Part shown: in pieces, positions 9,633-20,920 of the stretch
Layout of the letters: each line of letters opens with the position of its first letter
Position numbering within the stretch: position 1 is the stretch's first letter
Source: Siderastrea siderea
Taxonomy: Eukaryota > Cnidaria > Anthozoa > Scleractinia > Rhizangiidae
DNA length: 64,000 nucleotides
Assembly: GCA_964030785.1 (NCBI GenBank)
Contig: OZ034970.1
Span: 38,555,401-38,619,400 of the forward strand
Direction: 5' to 3'
Program-made: the position numbers and the translations under genes
The notes under the pieces: generated by a model
Told to the model about the DNA's origin: nothing
The model's input: only the letters and a program-made list of their open reading frames with translations
Database searches by the model: none

Positions 9633-11180
9633 GATGATGATGATGCATGCGCCGCAAATAAGAAATAAAATTGCAAAATTCTGGGCTCCACCTGTTAGAT
9701 ACGTATCAATTAAGAGTTCACACTTCGTACCTTATGATCATGTTCACGTTTATTGGATATCGTAACAAGCGTCTCATGCGTGATTATATTGTTTGATTAG
9801 GGAAGTGGTCAAAACTATCATCCAGGCTCGGGATCCACCTTTAGGGGGAGGGGAGGGGGGGAAGTTAAGGGAAGACGTTTATGTTTAGTTTATAATTTTC
9901 AATGTAACCTGTGCGATACAGGGCATGTTGGTTACACCCGTGGCCACTTGCATGATCGCGTTGACGGACACAAGCATTATACAAGCATTATAAAACTCAG
10001 GTATAAAAGCGAACATAATACAATGCCAAAATGTCTGAACGCTTTTTAGAACAGTTTCACGTGCTCGCAACTGTAACAACAAATGTGACTGCCTCATCAA
10101 AGAGATACTCTTTATTCGGAAGCCTCAACCAAATTTAAACTTGCAAACTGACTCTGTCCGCGCTAAAATGTTTCTTTAAGTATTGCTGTAGAGCTTTTGT
10201 TAGTATTGAATTCTTTGGAGACTTGTTTCTTAATTTCGCATAACATCTTTTTGTTAGTCTTGAAAATGGTGTCATGGAGACATTAATCGATAATAATCGA
10301 TATCAATTAATCGATTAATATCGGTAATCGATGAGTAATCGACGACCGACATTTCACAGGGAACCCAAACGCTGTATTAGCTATATCATAATCATTTAAT
10401 AAAAATACTGTTGTTTACCTGTGCTCCCGTGTCTTTATGAGTCGTTTTGGAAAGAATTTAAATCAGAGCGGAGACGTTTCAAATGTTATCTTGTCTGGCG
10501 CGTCGTAAACAGGACGCGACAGTTACTTCTCAAGTTTCCATTATTATTAACTATTAATCCTTGTGGGGAGACAATCTCGGAGTTCAATTAACGGCCAAGA
10601 GAAGAGAAGAGAGAGAGAAAGTTAATAGTTAATAATGATGGAAACTTGAGAAGTAATTGTTGCATCCTGTTTACGATGCGCCAGACAAGATAACATTTGA
10701 AACCGGCGAGATATTAAAACCGTCTCCGCTCTGATTCAAATCCCTTTCAAAACGACTCATAAAGGCACAGGAACACAGGTAAATAACAATATTTTAATTA
10801 AATGATTATGATATAGTTAATACAGCGTTTGGGTTTCCTGTGGACATTTGTGTGATTTTTCATCGATTAGTAATAGATAGTCATAACTGACATTGATTAA
10901 TATCAATTGTCATCGATTGTTATCGATTGTCATTGATTATTATCGATTGTCATCAATTATATCGATTGTCGTCACTTTTAGTTTAATTAAACAATATAAT
11001 CACGCATGAGACGCTTGTCACGATATCCAATAAACGTGAACATAGTCATGCGGCAAAGAGATGAAAAAAACAAAGCTTATTTCGAAATAAGTACAAACTT
11101 TGAAACTCTTTTCCGTATCTAAAAAGTGGAGCCAGTAATTTGCATTTTTTTTCTTTTTTGCGGTGTACGCGCATCATCAG
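9633..11180. mobile_element. Very large imperfect inverted repeat (foldback-type element)
   Basis: Outer arms pair 9633-9800 with 10985-11180; both contain the CACGCATGAGACGCTTGT block (left one reverse-complemented), the CCAATAAACGTGAACAT block and a GTGGAGCC block. Inner arms pair 10270-10557 with 10621-10975; they share AACCCAAACGCTGTATTAGC, ATAATCATTTAAT and CTTGAGAAGTAA-type blocks. The loop is about 63 bp. The left arm has about 470 bp at 9800-10268 with no partner, suggesting a later insertion. No transposase frame is present. ATCGAT-rich tracts lie within both arms. Confidence 0.75.
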
Positions 11181-11289
11181 CGGTGTTATGGAGACGCCGA
11201 AACATCGGCTTTTTACATTTATTTTTGCAACTCATGCTTTTTTGTTAAATATCGACTTTCATTGATTATTGGTTTCATCGATTCATTAC

Positions 11290-11768
11290 GCTGGGTACTG
11301 AAGGGGTCGTACTTTCTGAATTAAAACCAAAGTGGTCATAGCTTCTAATAAAAACCGTACGTAGATTCAGTTAAAATTAATTTGGTTTAAAGCTTTTTTA
11401 TTTTTTTTAAATATCACCTTGTGGCAGTTTTAATTAAAACCAGATAAGAATGGGGATGCAAAGTTTATTGTCTAGAACAACAGAAGGGGGATTCCGCTTG
11501 CTGAATACATCAAGGCACTAGCTGTTTGGCGCTCTAAATCTCTTGTAGATCTAGATCAGTGTTATTTGCTTAACCAGCGGTTTCCTAGGGGAATTTTATG
11601 TCCTGTTTCCCTGCATGGGGCTGTTTATAAGATTAATTCAGTTCTATTAAAAACGTCTTGGAAACCTGTTTGGTTGTCACGCGTAGTAAAGAATGTAGAT
11701 TTATCTCTCTTGTGTAGCTCAACTTAGTTGCATGCACATGCGAACTTGCCGGTTTTTATAAAATTGCA
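11290..11768. other. Non-coding, no gene seen
   Basis: AT-rich DNA between the foldback element and the sulfotransferase pseudogene. Confidence 0.35.
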
Positions 11769-12698
11769 GAGTCTACTGTTTATCCACTGACTGTCTTTTG
11801 AGGTGCCTTCAGGACATCGCTCGCTAACCTGGTATCTGCTGCAATCAGTTCTTCTACCGCACGTCATGTGTCGAGCACTTAGCTGCACAACAAACGCGTA
11901 CTCTGACAAAATCATTAACCATGCGAAAATTTCACAGCTCTCTCTTCGTCCTCTTTATGTTGCTCTGTTTGGTCTGTCTTTTGTATGTGTACGTTATTAC
12001 TTATCAAGCAGTGATTGGATTCCGGCGCAGGCAGCCGACTTCAGATCATTTCACGTAAGTTATAGGTTAAGTTTTTAATTATCGTTTTAAAGGCGACAAA
12101 CAGAAACGACGAGCATTGCTTAATTTACTCGCGACAGTAAAACTACAAGAGAGGATAACTTGAAAACTATCAACGACAATTGACGGCGATACACAGAAAC
12201 GACGAGAGTTGTATAAATAACGAGAGTAAAATTATCAACGATATTTAAAACTAATTAACAATTAAACTACGGATGTAAGGGATAAGCAAGTTCTCTTGAA
12301 CTTAGACTACGAGCAGTGTGTCTTTCTGCTCATGGATCGTCGATCAAAAACTGAACATGCGTCGAGTGAGCGCGAAAATCGCCTGCGTTTGAAGAGGTGA
12401 CGCACGTGTGTAGTGAGCCGAAAAGTTCAAAGGGCAAACCACTTCAACACCACGATTCCACGAAGTACGAAAGTCTCCCGATATCTTAAACACACAAGGG
12501 AAAACAAAAATAATTCGAGAAAACGGAAGTTAAACATAGTCAATGGTAAATAAGTGAAAAAATTAACCAAGGGAACGATTTTTAGCACGATATAACGGGG
12601 AAGTCGAGATAGGGTTCTACATAGTAGGTGTGTTCTATATAAACATACTTCATCAAGAAATGTGATCTGCAAATACAACTGACTGTAATCACCGATTG

Positions 12699-12736
<38 letters not shown>

Positions 12737-12744
12737 CGATGATG

Positions 12745-12783
<39 letters not shown>

Positions 12784-13122
12784 GTCTTTATTTCTCGTCA
12801 GATAAATCTTCATATCCTATGTTACACTTTCTTATAAATTATACATCATAGTAATAAACTAATCTTTAAAGGACTAAATTAAACCTAACTATCCTTTACT
12901 AAGTTATGTTTATATATTAGTCTATTTACAAAGGCAGACATGAAACGCTCAGTATACACTTTAGGGCGCGCCCATTGTCTTTTGCGGATTTTGTATAAAC
13001 AGTCCTTTTTTGAAGGGGTGTATGGACCGAGCGGGAGATTATCTACCGAGATTACTTTCTTAAAAATTTTACAGTCTTGCTTATTAAGGGATAAACAAGT
13101 TCTTTTCTATCCTCATCATCCA
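12699..13122 (-). mobile_element. 5'-truncated retroelement inserted in the pseudogene intron, (TTA)n tail
   Basis: Compared with the intron of the intact paralogue (join near 38510-38520), this copy has about 424 extra bases. On the minus strand they read as an ORF end (stop at 12887-12885; about 70 residues including LPLGPYTPSKKDCLYKIRKR and RPKVYTERFMSAFVNRLIY), an AT-rich 3' UTR with GAAATAAAGACC, and a long (ATT)n tail (12699-12781). This is the architecture of a LINE-type 3' end. I do not recognise the ORF family. Confidence 0.6.
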
Positions 13123-13506
13123 CCAACAGTCTTTTGAAGATTCTAAAAACTGCATGTTTTTTGGATCCGTCACAAAGGAGACTCCAAATCGAAACATATT
13201 GGTTTTCACTAATAAAAAAGAACTTTTTAAATTGTAGTTGTTATCTTTCTTACAGGACTATAAATGCCAGCACAAACCATCTCTTTCAGAAGCCCGAGTG
13301 CTTGCCTGTTCGACAGATTCCTTTTCTCAAAACGTACAAAACTGGATCAAGTACCATGGCGAACATCTTCTTTCGTTTTGGAGAAGTGAGGGATCTCAGG
13401 TTTGTTCTTTCAGGTTACACTACGAATCCAGGCTGGCCATCAAAATTCAGTTACTCAACCACTCCGAATTTACGGCCACCCTGATATATTGTGCAGACAC
13501 TCAAGA

Positions 13507-13716
13507 TGTTCAGGAGAGCGTGACTATTGCGTGACTAGATTATCGTGACGTTGCGTTTTATGTCAGTTTACATGAGTGACAGATGTCAAAGAGAAGGGGC
13601 GCACGCGGTTTTGTCGAGTTTTGCGAGGTTGGAGTTTCGGAGCCATGTTGTACACGTTTTTCTTTTTAGTGAATTAAAAGTTGTGTTCCAGAAGATGCCT
13701 TTCCATTGTCGCAACA
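13507..13716 (+). repeat. 5' LTR of the BEL/Pao element
   Basis: 210 bp, TG...CA ends, 99% identical to the 3' LTR by eye. It should contain the promoter and polyadenylation signals, but no clear TATA or AATAAA was picked out. Confidence 0.93.
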
Positions 13717-14123
13717 TTTTTTGGCGAACCTGCCAGGACAACATGAGCTAGTGGAAATCCGGGGAAATTATCTTGCTCAAGGGGAGCTCAAAGTTGGTTA
13801 TTCGCATGGCATCGCATCGCATCGCATCGCATCGTCTCGGTTTGGATTTTTACAAGGCCATTTTGGATTGCGCTTGTGGAACTTCGCAGAGGATTTGGAC
13901 TGTTTGCGGTGGTAAAAGTTCACGAAAGTTGTGCTCAAGGTTTGTTATTCTCCCGGGGTAATTCTTATCGCTTCGCCTGTATTTTCGTTTTGCGGTTTTG
14001 TCGTTGTTTATTATTTTGACGTACAATTATTCGTCGGAGTCGTTCGTAAGGAAATCGAATCAACAAGAAGGTCTTGGAGATTGTAGAGCGCGTGTTAAGG
14101 GTTTCGCTTTACATCGCACGATT

Positions 14124-14891
14124 ATGACGTTGACAGGAGAGTCAGAGGAGGTTCACAATAATGAAGAGCGAATTATAGAACTTAAACGAGAAAAGAGGAA
14201 TAGAAAGACTGCAGTTACGAAAACGCGCCACAATGTGGAAAGGCTGAGCGCGAGTGGGGAAGATCCTGAGTTGATTCTAAACGAAGTTGACACTTTGTGG
14301 AAGGTACTGGAAGCATGCCTTGCTGTCATGGACGAGTTACAGAAGGCTTATTTACACTTGGCGGACAACGACAGCAAAAAGTCGGTGGCGGAAGAAGCAG
14401 AAGGTTTGGAGAACGAAACAAACAATGCTATCGAAAAGGCCGAACGTGTAGTAAAGGACATCTTGGAAAAGAAACACGTGGGTGCAAGTAAAGATGTATT
14501 GCCGCAAACTCCCCCGATGAATTTACCTCCTCAGCCAGTACATTCGCCTGCTTACAGCCACTCGTCAGGTTCACAAAACCCAGGTAACTGTAGCCAGCGA
14601 CTTAAGCCTTTAAAAGTTCCAGTGTTTAATGGTGAAAAAAGTAAATTCGAAGATTTCTGGGAGATGTTTTTGAGTCTTGTCGACCACGGAGGGGAGCCGT
14701 CAACTATTAAAATGGCAAGATTGAGACAGAGTCTTACAGGAACTGCCCTTGAGGCCATTAGGGGTCTAGGGGTTACGGAACCTGAATGTAATGAAGCTAA
14801 AGATATTCTTCAGTCGAAGTTTGGTGGTGAGCGACGGAAGCTACAAGCATACATGGACCAGATCGAAAAGATGCCCCCCCCCCCCCCCTGA
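14124..14891 (+). CDS. BEL/Pao Gag, N-terminal part, ended by frameshift at a C15 run
   Basis: The frame is open from 13998, but the first ATG is at 14124 (MTLTGESEEVHNNEERIIEL). It encodes a charged coiled-coil region, a Pro-rich linker (PPMNLPPQPVHSPAYSHSS), then LKPLKVPVFNGEKSKFEDFW and a long helical block ending KFGGERRKLQAYMDQIEKM. The latter is the DUF1759-type Gag core that assembles the particle in BEL/Pao elements. The frame ends at a run of 15 C (14874-14888). Immediately after it, a different frame continues in character (LKSADVQSFEQFAVLVRIA), so Gag and Pol are one polyprotein broken by homopolymer length change. Confidence 0.85.
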   Translation: MTLTGESEEVHNNEERIIELKREKRNRKTAVTKTRHNVERLSASGEDPELILNEVDTLWKVLEACLAVMDELQKAYLHLADNDSKKSVAEEAEGLENETNNAIEKAERVVKDILEKKHVGASKDVLPQTPPMNLPPQPVHSPAYSHSSGSQNPGNCSQRLKPLKVPVFNGEKSKFEDFWEMFLSLVDHGGEPSTIKMARLRQSLTGTALEAIRGLGVTEPECNEAKDILQSKFGGERRKLQAYMDQIEKMPPPPP

Positions 14892-17800
14892 AGAGTGCTG
14901 ATGTTCAGTCTTTTGAGCAGTTTGCTGTTCTTGTTCGAATAGCAGTTGTTAAGTTGCAGGCAGAAGGGCGTGGTGGAGAGCTTGGTGATGGTACATTGCA
15001 CAGTTTGTTAGTTAAGAAGTTGGCGGACGGTCAGGTTGAAAGTTACAGTCGCTGGTTGAGAGAACATAAGAAAGACAAGTTGGTGTTAACTTTGAGGGAT
15101 TGGTTGAAGGAGGAAGTGAGGGTCCGAGTCAAGGCAGTGGGAATGGCACATGGGATTGAGGCTGAGCCTGTTGGAGGTGCTGCGGATGGTGGTAAGCATG
15201 GTGATAGAGGTCGGGGAAGCAGGAGTTTTTTCGGTGAAAACAGTAACTTTGGTAAAGAAACACTCTTTCTGAGAAGCAAGCCGTCATGTGCGTACTGTAA
15301 AGGAAACCATGGAGTGTGGAGCTGCAGGCGCTTTCAGAATCTGGGAGTGAGGGAGCGTTGGAGTATCGCAAAGGAAAAACGGCTTTGCTTTCGTTGCCTG
15401 GCAAGTGATCATGAAGGAAGAGCTTGTACCAAGGCTCGACCATGTAACATTAACGGTTGCACGCGAAATCACCATTACTTGTTGCATGGCTTCGCACAGG
15501 GTGATACAAGGGAATGGAGAGTGGTGACTCCACGGGAGGGGGCACCAACTCATACACACACATCGACCTCCAAGCAGGAGACAACAACCGAGGCTTTTTA
15601 CCTTCGTACAGTGCCAGTGTGGTTGAAGGCAAATGATCGCAAAGTAAAGGTGAATGCTATTTTGGATGATGGTTCTAACGAGACTTTTCTTAACGAAGAA
15701 GTCACAGGAGTTCTTGGTCTCAAGGAGAGATACCAGACAGTTACAGTTAATGTTTTGAACAATGAAGTGGCAACATTTCAATCAATGCCATTGAATGTGA
15801 CAATTGAGAGCCTTGATGGGGAGTTTAGTAAGGATATTAAAGTAAAGACTTGCCCTAAAAGGGTAACTGGAAACTACAAGGTAGAGAACTGGAAACAAAG
15901 TAAGGATAGATGGGCTCACCTTAAGGAATGTGACTTTGCTGAACCTGCTCAAGATGGACTTGTGGATTTGCTAATAGGTATGGACAATGCAGAGCTGCAT
16001 TATTCTAGAGCCGATGTACGTGGTGGGGAAGGAGGCCCAGTTGCTCGCCTTGGACCTTTGGGTTGGACATGCATTGGATCACCAGAAGGAAAGCAGTGGA
16101 CAGGAGCAAGGGCACATGTCAGTCGCACATTGTTTGCCTGGGAGCCCAATGTCAGCGTTGATGGTGTTTGCTGTGATACTGATCGTACTTTGAAGGGGTT
16201 TTGGGAGATAGAAAACTGCGGCATTGAGGGACATGACACTGTGATTTTTACTGAAGAGGAGAATGAGGCGTTGGAGAAACTCAAGGGATCAATTTGTTAC
16301 ACAGGGAAAGGATACAAAGTGGGTGTACCGTGGAAGGAGGATAAACCTCGGTTACCTGATAATTGTCACACACCATTATCTCGGTTGTGCAACACAGAAA
16401 ATAAATTAAAAAGGGACTGTGCTCTTGGAACAGAGTACTCTCAAGTTATCAAGGGTTATGTTGAGAAGGGGTACTTGCGAAGAGTTGAACCGGATGAACC
16501 ATCGCCACCGGAAGTTTGGTATTTATCTCACTTTCCAGTATTCCGCATGGACAAAACTACCACTAAAGTACGCATTGTGTTGGACTGTTCTGCGAAAACA
16601 GATGGACGTTCGTTGAATGATGTCATTTGTGCAGGACGTACGTTACAGAAGGATTTGTTTGATGTGCTTATTCGGTTCAGAAGGAACCCTGTAGCTTTGG
16701 CATGTGACATTAAGGAAATGTATTTGCAAGTGGAGATTGAAGAAAGAGATCGTCCTTATTTTCGAATATTATGGAGGGACGTTGATTCCAGTCGTGAATC
16801 TGAGGTCTATGAGTTCAGTAGAGTAGTTTTTGGTAAGAACTCTGCACCGATGGAGGCGCAGTTTGTCGCTCAAGAGAATGCTAGAAGGCACCAGGATGTG
16901 TATCCAATGGCCGCTGAAACTGTGCTCAAATCAACTTACATGGATGACTCGATTGATAGTGTGGAAACTGTGCAGGAGGGTATTCAGTTGTACAAAGAGC
17001 TGGACAGTCTGTGGGGAACAGCAGGCATGCAGGCAAGGAAGCGGATGTCGAATTCTCCAGAGGTTGTCGCAGCCATGCCTGAAGCTGACAGAGCGACTGA
17101 GTTGCAGATCACTGTGGGGCAGGAACCTGTTGTTAAGACACTTGGTATTGCCTGGAATAGTACAGAGGACACATTTACTATTTCGACTGCAAGGGTAACT
17201 ACGGAGGTTCATCTGACAAAGCGAGATGTACTTAGGAAGGTTGCTACTATATTCGACCCACTTGGGTTTGTCAGCCCTTTTGTCGTCAAAGCTAAGATTC
17301 TGCTTCAGGAACTGTGGTCGCGGGGATATGACTGGGATGATGTCATACATGACAAAATCGCGAGTAGAATTGGGAGCTGGTATGAGCAGCTTAAGAGCCT
17401 GGGTAATGTGAAGGTGGCTAGGTGTCTTCGTGAAGCAAAGGAGGTAGTTGCTAAGAGAGTTGTTACATTTGTTGATGCTTCGTTGCAAGCTTACGGGACT
17501 GTTGTATACTTACAGTGTGTATACAATGATGCTACCACTACAAGTCGGTTGATCGCTTCAAAGTGCAAGGTGGCACCATTAAAGCCAATGACAGTGCCTC
17601 GCCTGGAACTTATGGGAACTGTACTTGGTTTGCGCTTGACACAACGTTTAGCGCATGTACTTGGACTTCCCATGCAAACTGTAACATTTTACTCTGACAG
17701 TATGGATGTGTTGTGGTGGATTCGGGGTCATGGGAGGAGCTTTCGTCCCTTCATTGCCAATCGCATCGGGGAGATACAGATGGTGACCGAGCCATCGCAG

Positions 17801-19240
17801 TGGCAACATGTAGCCACAGGAGAAAACCCAGCTGATCTATGTACAAGAAGGGCAACACCAGATGAACTAATGGAGAACTCACTCTGGCGGCATGGACCAA
17901 AGTGGTTACTGTCAAAGGATAAGCAAAGTTGGCCTAAGATGGATCTTAGGAGTCGTCCCGCTTCGTTGCCAGAGATGAAGACGTCAAATCGCAAGGAAGG
18001 GGTAGAAGATGTCGCAAGTGTTCTTACCTGTCGTTTACAGAGTCTGACGAATCTAGAAGGGAAGAGAGGGATATGTGAGGATTGGAGGCTTGAACCCATC
18101 CGTTTTTCAAGCTGGACACCGTTGGTACGGCTACAAGCCAGGGTGTGGCGAGTCGTCTACAATATGCGTAACCCAAAGGACAGGGTAAATGGGCAGGAAC
18201 TGTTGCCAGAAGAAATTGAAGATGCAGAGGAGGAAATCATTAGTCGAGCACAGCTGGAGGCATTCAACGAAGAATATGAAGCATTGTTGAGGGGAAAGGA
18301 AATTCCTAAGAAGACTTCACTGAGCAAGCTATGTCCCTGGTTGGATGATCAAAGTGTAATGCGGTGTGGGGGTCGACTTCAATTCGCTGAATGTCTTCCT
18401 TACGATGTCCGGTTTCCTGTAATATTACCAAGGGGTCAGTGGGTGACAGAGCTGATAGTCAAGTATTACCATGAGCTGTCTAACCACAGTGCTGGGAAAA
18501 ATTTTGTGCTATCGCAGATTAGTGGGAGATTCTGGATTGTCGCAGCGCGAGAGGAAATAAGAGCGTGGGAGGATGAATGCAATGAGTGCAAGAGACGAAG
18601 GAACAAACCAGCCACACAGATAATGGGTCCATTGCCACAAGTAAGGCTGCGCTTCACATTTCGGGCGTTCGACCAGACAGCGGTGGATTACGCAGGCCTG
18701 TTCACCACTATACAAGGGCGTAGGAGTCATCGGTTAAAGAGGTGGTTGTGTGTATTTACATGCTTTTCAACTCGAGCTGTTCATCTCGAAGTGGCGTGGG
18801 GGCTCGACACAGATAGTTTTCTAAATGCGTTGACCAGATTCACCAGTAGGAGAGGAGCTCCCAAGGAAATGGTTAGCGATAATGGTACTAACTTTGTTGG
18901 AGCAGTAAATGAACTAAAGGAACTTGTGGGTCAACTAGACAAGGACAAGATTCAGCGAACGACTGCACAGAAGGGGATAAAGTGGAAGTTTAACCCCCCA
19001 GGAGGTCCTCATTTTGGTGGGGCACATGAGATTATGGTGAAGGCAGCCAAGAAGGCAATTTATGCTGTGCTGAGTAGCAGTGATGTCACAGACAAAGAAC
19101 TAATCACAGTCGTCACAGGTGCCGAGAGTTTACTTGACTCAAGACCGCTCAACTATCAGTCAGCAAATGTTAAGGATGAAGTGCCGTTGACACCCAATCA
19201 TTTCCTGTACGGGCAAATGGGTGGGCAGTTTGCACCATAG
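14889..19240 (+). CDS. BEL/Pao polyprotein: Gag zinc knuckles, protease, RT, RNase H, integrase
   Basis: Residue numbers count from the Leu codon at 14954. Two Cys/His clusters, CAYCKGNHGVWSC (112-124) and CFRCLASDHEGRAC (145-158), bind nucleic acid. The aspartic protease carries AILDDGSNETFL (235-246; DUF1758-type). RT shows VRIVLDCSAK (about 539) and the active site YMDDS (about 660), in the Pao arrangement. RNase H begins FVDASLQAYG (about 838). The integrase has an H2C2 zinc domain (about 1172-1213), then catalytic D in AVDYAGLF (about 1240), D in SDNGTNF (about 1308) and E in GGAHEIM (about 1358). The frame stops at TAG 19238-19240 inside the integrase C-terminal region. The same frame then resumes, so this is a single nonsense mutation. 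Confidence 0.93.
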
Positions 19241-19558
19241 AGTGTCGATACTACGAGGTTCAACCCACGGGAGAGGTGGCGCAAGGTTCAAGAGCTGATC
19301 TCTCGCGTGCGGTCCAGGTGGTTAAAGGAGTACTTACCTATGTTAAACACTCGTCCAAAGTGGACCGAAGTTGTCAAGGACCTTAGAGAAGGAGACGTTG
19401 TGCTGGTTCTGGATCCAAAGCTGCCGCGTGGGAAGTGGCCATTGGGTCGTATCATGGAAACGTATCCAGGGAGAGACGGACATTCTCGAGCAGCAAAAGT
19501 TCAGTGTGGAGAGAAGACTGTGGTGCGACCAATTCACAAATTGGTACCACTCTTGTAA
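19241..19558 (+). pseudogene. C-terminal segment of the BEL/Pao integrase after a nonsense codon
   Basis: In frame with the preceding polyprotein and separated from it only by TAG. It encodes RFNPRERWRKVQELISRVRS, the segment KEYLPMLNTRPKW and the beta-rich tail GDVVLVLDPKLPRGKWPLGR...VVRPIHKLVPLL. This is the DUF5641-type C-terminal domain seen at the end of BEL/Pao integrases. The stop is TAA at 19556-19558. Confidence 0.85.
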
Positions 19559-19655
19559 AACGTTGGACCTTTAGGAAACTTTAAGCTAAGAACATTTATT
19601 GTTACATTTTATCGTGTTATACACACTGCGGTCCCCTCAGTGCCGGGAGGGGGAA

Positions 19656-19865
19656 TGTTCAGGAGAGCGTGACTATTGCTTGACTAGATTATCGTGACGT
19701 TGCGTTTTATGTCAGTTTACATGAGTGACAGATGTCAAAGAGAAGGGGCGCACGCGGTTTTGTCGAGTTTTGCGAGGTTGGAGTTTCGGAGCCATGTTGT
19801 ACACGTTTTTCTTTTTAGTGAATTAAAAGTTGTGTTCCAGAAGATGCCTTTCCATCGTCGCAACA
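19656..19865 (+). repeat. 3' LTR of the BEL/Pao element
   Basis: 210 bp, identical to the 5' LTR except at two positions that I can see, and followed by the CAAGA target duplicate. Confidence 0.93.
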
Positions 19866-20456
19866 CAAGATTTAACAAGAAACAATGAACTGGCTTTTTC
19901 CACCCGAGACTAGCAAGTACGTGACAATCCTCAGAAATCTCGTGGACAATTTTGAGTCTGTTTTTAACTTTTATCACCTAAGAGAAGTCTTTGGTATAGA
20001 GGCAACCCGGACCATTCCTTGGAGAAATTCCTGGAAAAACCAGTGCCATATTACACTGAGCACAGCTGCAGATTTTCTACGTGCTTAGGAAGAAGCCCCA
20101 TGATGTTTGATTTGGGTTTAGACTTGAATTATTTCGAGAATCTCACGGCTGTACTGAGAACATCCAGTTCTTAGGGCAAAGAGTTTGATCTGGTTATGAT
20201 CATGGATTACTTTGACGAATCACTGGTGATCATGAAGCGAATGCTGTGCCGGGTGATGGATGACATTTTGTATACATGAAACTTAACGAGCGCCAAGATA
20301 GAGAAAAGGCCACTGACTTGCGTGCAAAAGTTAAAGAAAGCATAAGGCGATGGAATAAAGCGGACGTTTTCTTATTTAACTACTTTTAATTAATGAAACG
20401 TCTTGGAGAAAAGTTAAGATGGAACGACCAGGCTTTCTCGAAGATCACTAGAAAAG

Positions 20457-20920
20457 TCGAAAATTTACATAATATGTAACAAACATGTAAATAACATGCA
20501 AATCGTCAAACAGATACTGTAAATGATAATTTTCATGATTTTTACTTATTTACATGTTTTAAGAAATCCTGTAAAAACATGTAAATAAAACAGGTGAAAC
20601 ATGTAAATTATGAAGAAGATACTGTAAATTTATCAAACCACTGGACAATCTACTAAAGGGTATTTGTAACAAACATGGAAATAGAGAACGAAACCTGTAA
20701 ATGACGTGTAAATCGATAAGAGTTACTCTGTAAATAACATGTAAATGGTTTGAGGATCCTGTAAGTATCATGCAAATTTAATATAGGAGCCTGTAAATAT
20801 CATGTGAATCGAATAAAGGAGCTTGTAAATATAATGAAAATCGAATAAAGTAGCCTGTAAGTATCATGTAAATCGAATAAAAGAGCCTGTAAATATCATG
20901 TTAATCGCATAACAGGAGCC
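20457..20920. repeat. Minisatellite based on CATGTAAAT, regular 32-bp units at the end
   Basis: From about 20758 to 20920 the unit CCTGTAAATATCATGTAAAT plus CGAATAAAGGAG repeats about every 32 bp, five times, with substitutions. From 20457 to 20757 the same words (ACATGTAAAT, CTGTAAAT) recur irregularly. The array abuts the truncated end of the sulfotransferase pseudogene. Confidence 0.75.

Larger units (their letters stand above)
13507..19865 (+). mobile_element. BEL/Pao LTR retrotransposon, nearly complete, 5-bp target duplication
   Basis: Two 210-bp LTRs (13507-13716 and 19656-19865) begin TGTTCAGG and end GTCGCAACA (TG...CA). I count two differences between them (13531 and 13708). CAAGA flanks both sides (13502-13506, 19866-19870) and occurs once in the intact paralogue at 38898-38902, proving the insertion. 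A possible primer-binding site begins TGGCGAACC about six bases after the 5' LTR. A purine tract GGGAGGGGGAA precedes the 3' LTR. The internal region encodes Gag and a Pol in BEL/Pao order (protease, RT, RNase H, integrase), with two lesions: a C15 frameshift and one nonsense codon. Confidence 0.95.
11769..20446 (+). pseudogene. Galactose-3-O-sulfotransferase-like pseudogene, split by a BEL/Pao insertion
   Basis: This is a paralogue of the intact gene at 37918-39796. Exon 1 (11921-12054) has the same 134-nt length and encodes a type II membrane anchor beginning MRKFHSSLFVLFMLLCLVCL. Its GTAAGT donor is intact. Exon 2 starts at 13256 after TTTCTTACAG and keeps the PAPS-binding segment LKTYKTGSST. 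A 2-nt deletion near 13455 then shifts the frame to a TGA about 12 codons later. At 13506 a BEL/Pao element interrupts the exon; homology resumes at 19866 and continues with further stops and frame changes to about 20446, where similarity stops before the normal C-terminus. Homology to the intact locus begins upstream at GAGTCTACTGTTTATCCACTG (11769 and 37737). Confidence 0.85.

Noticed and set aside
12427..12813. 128-codon minus-strand ORF with poly-Tyr
   Set aside because: It is the (TTA)n tail of an inserted retroelement and intron sequence read as protein.
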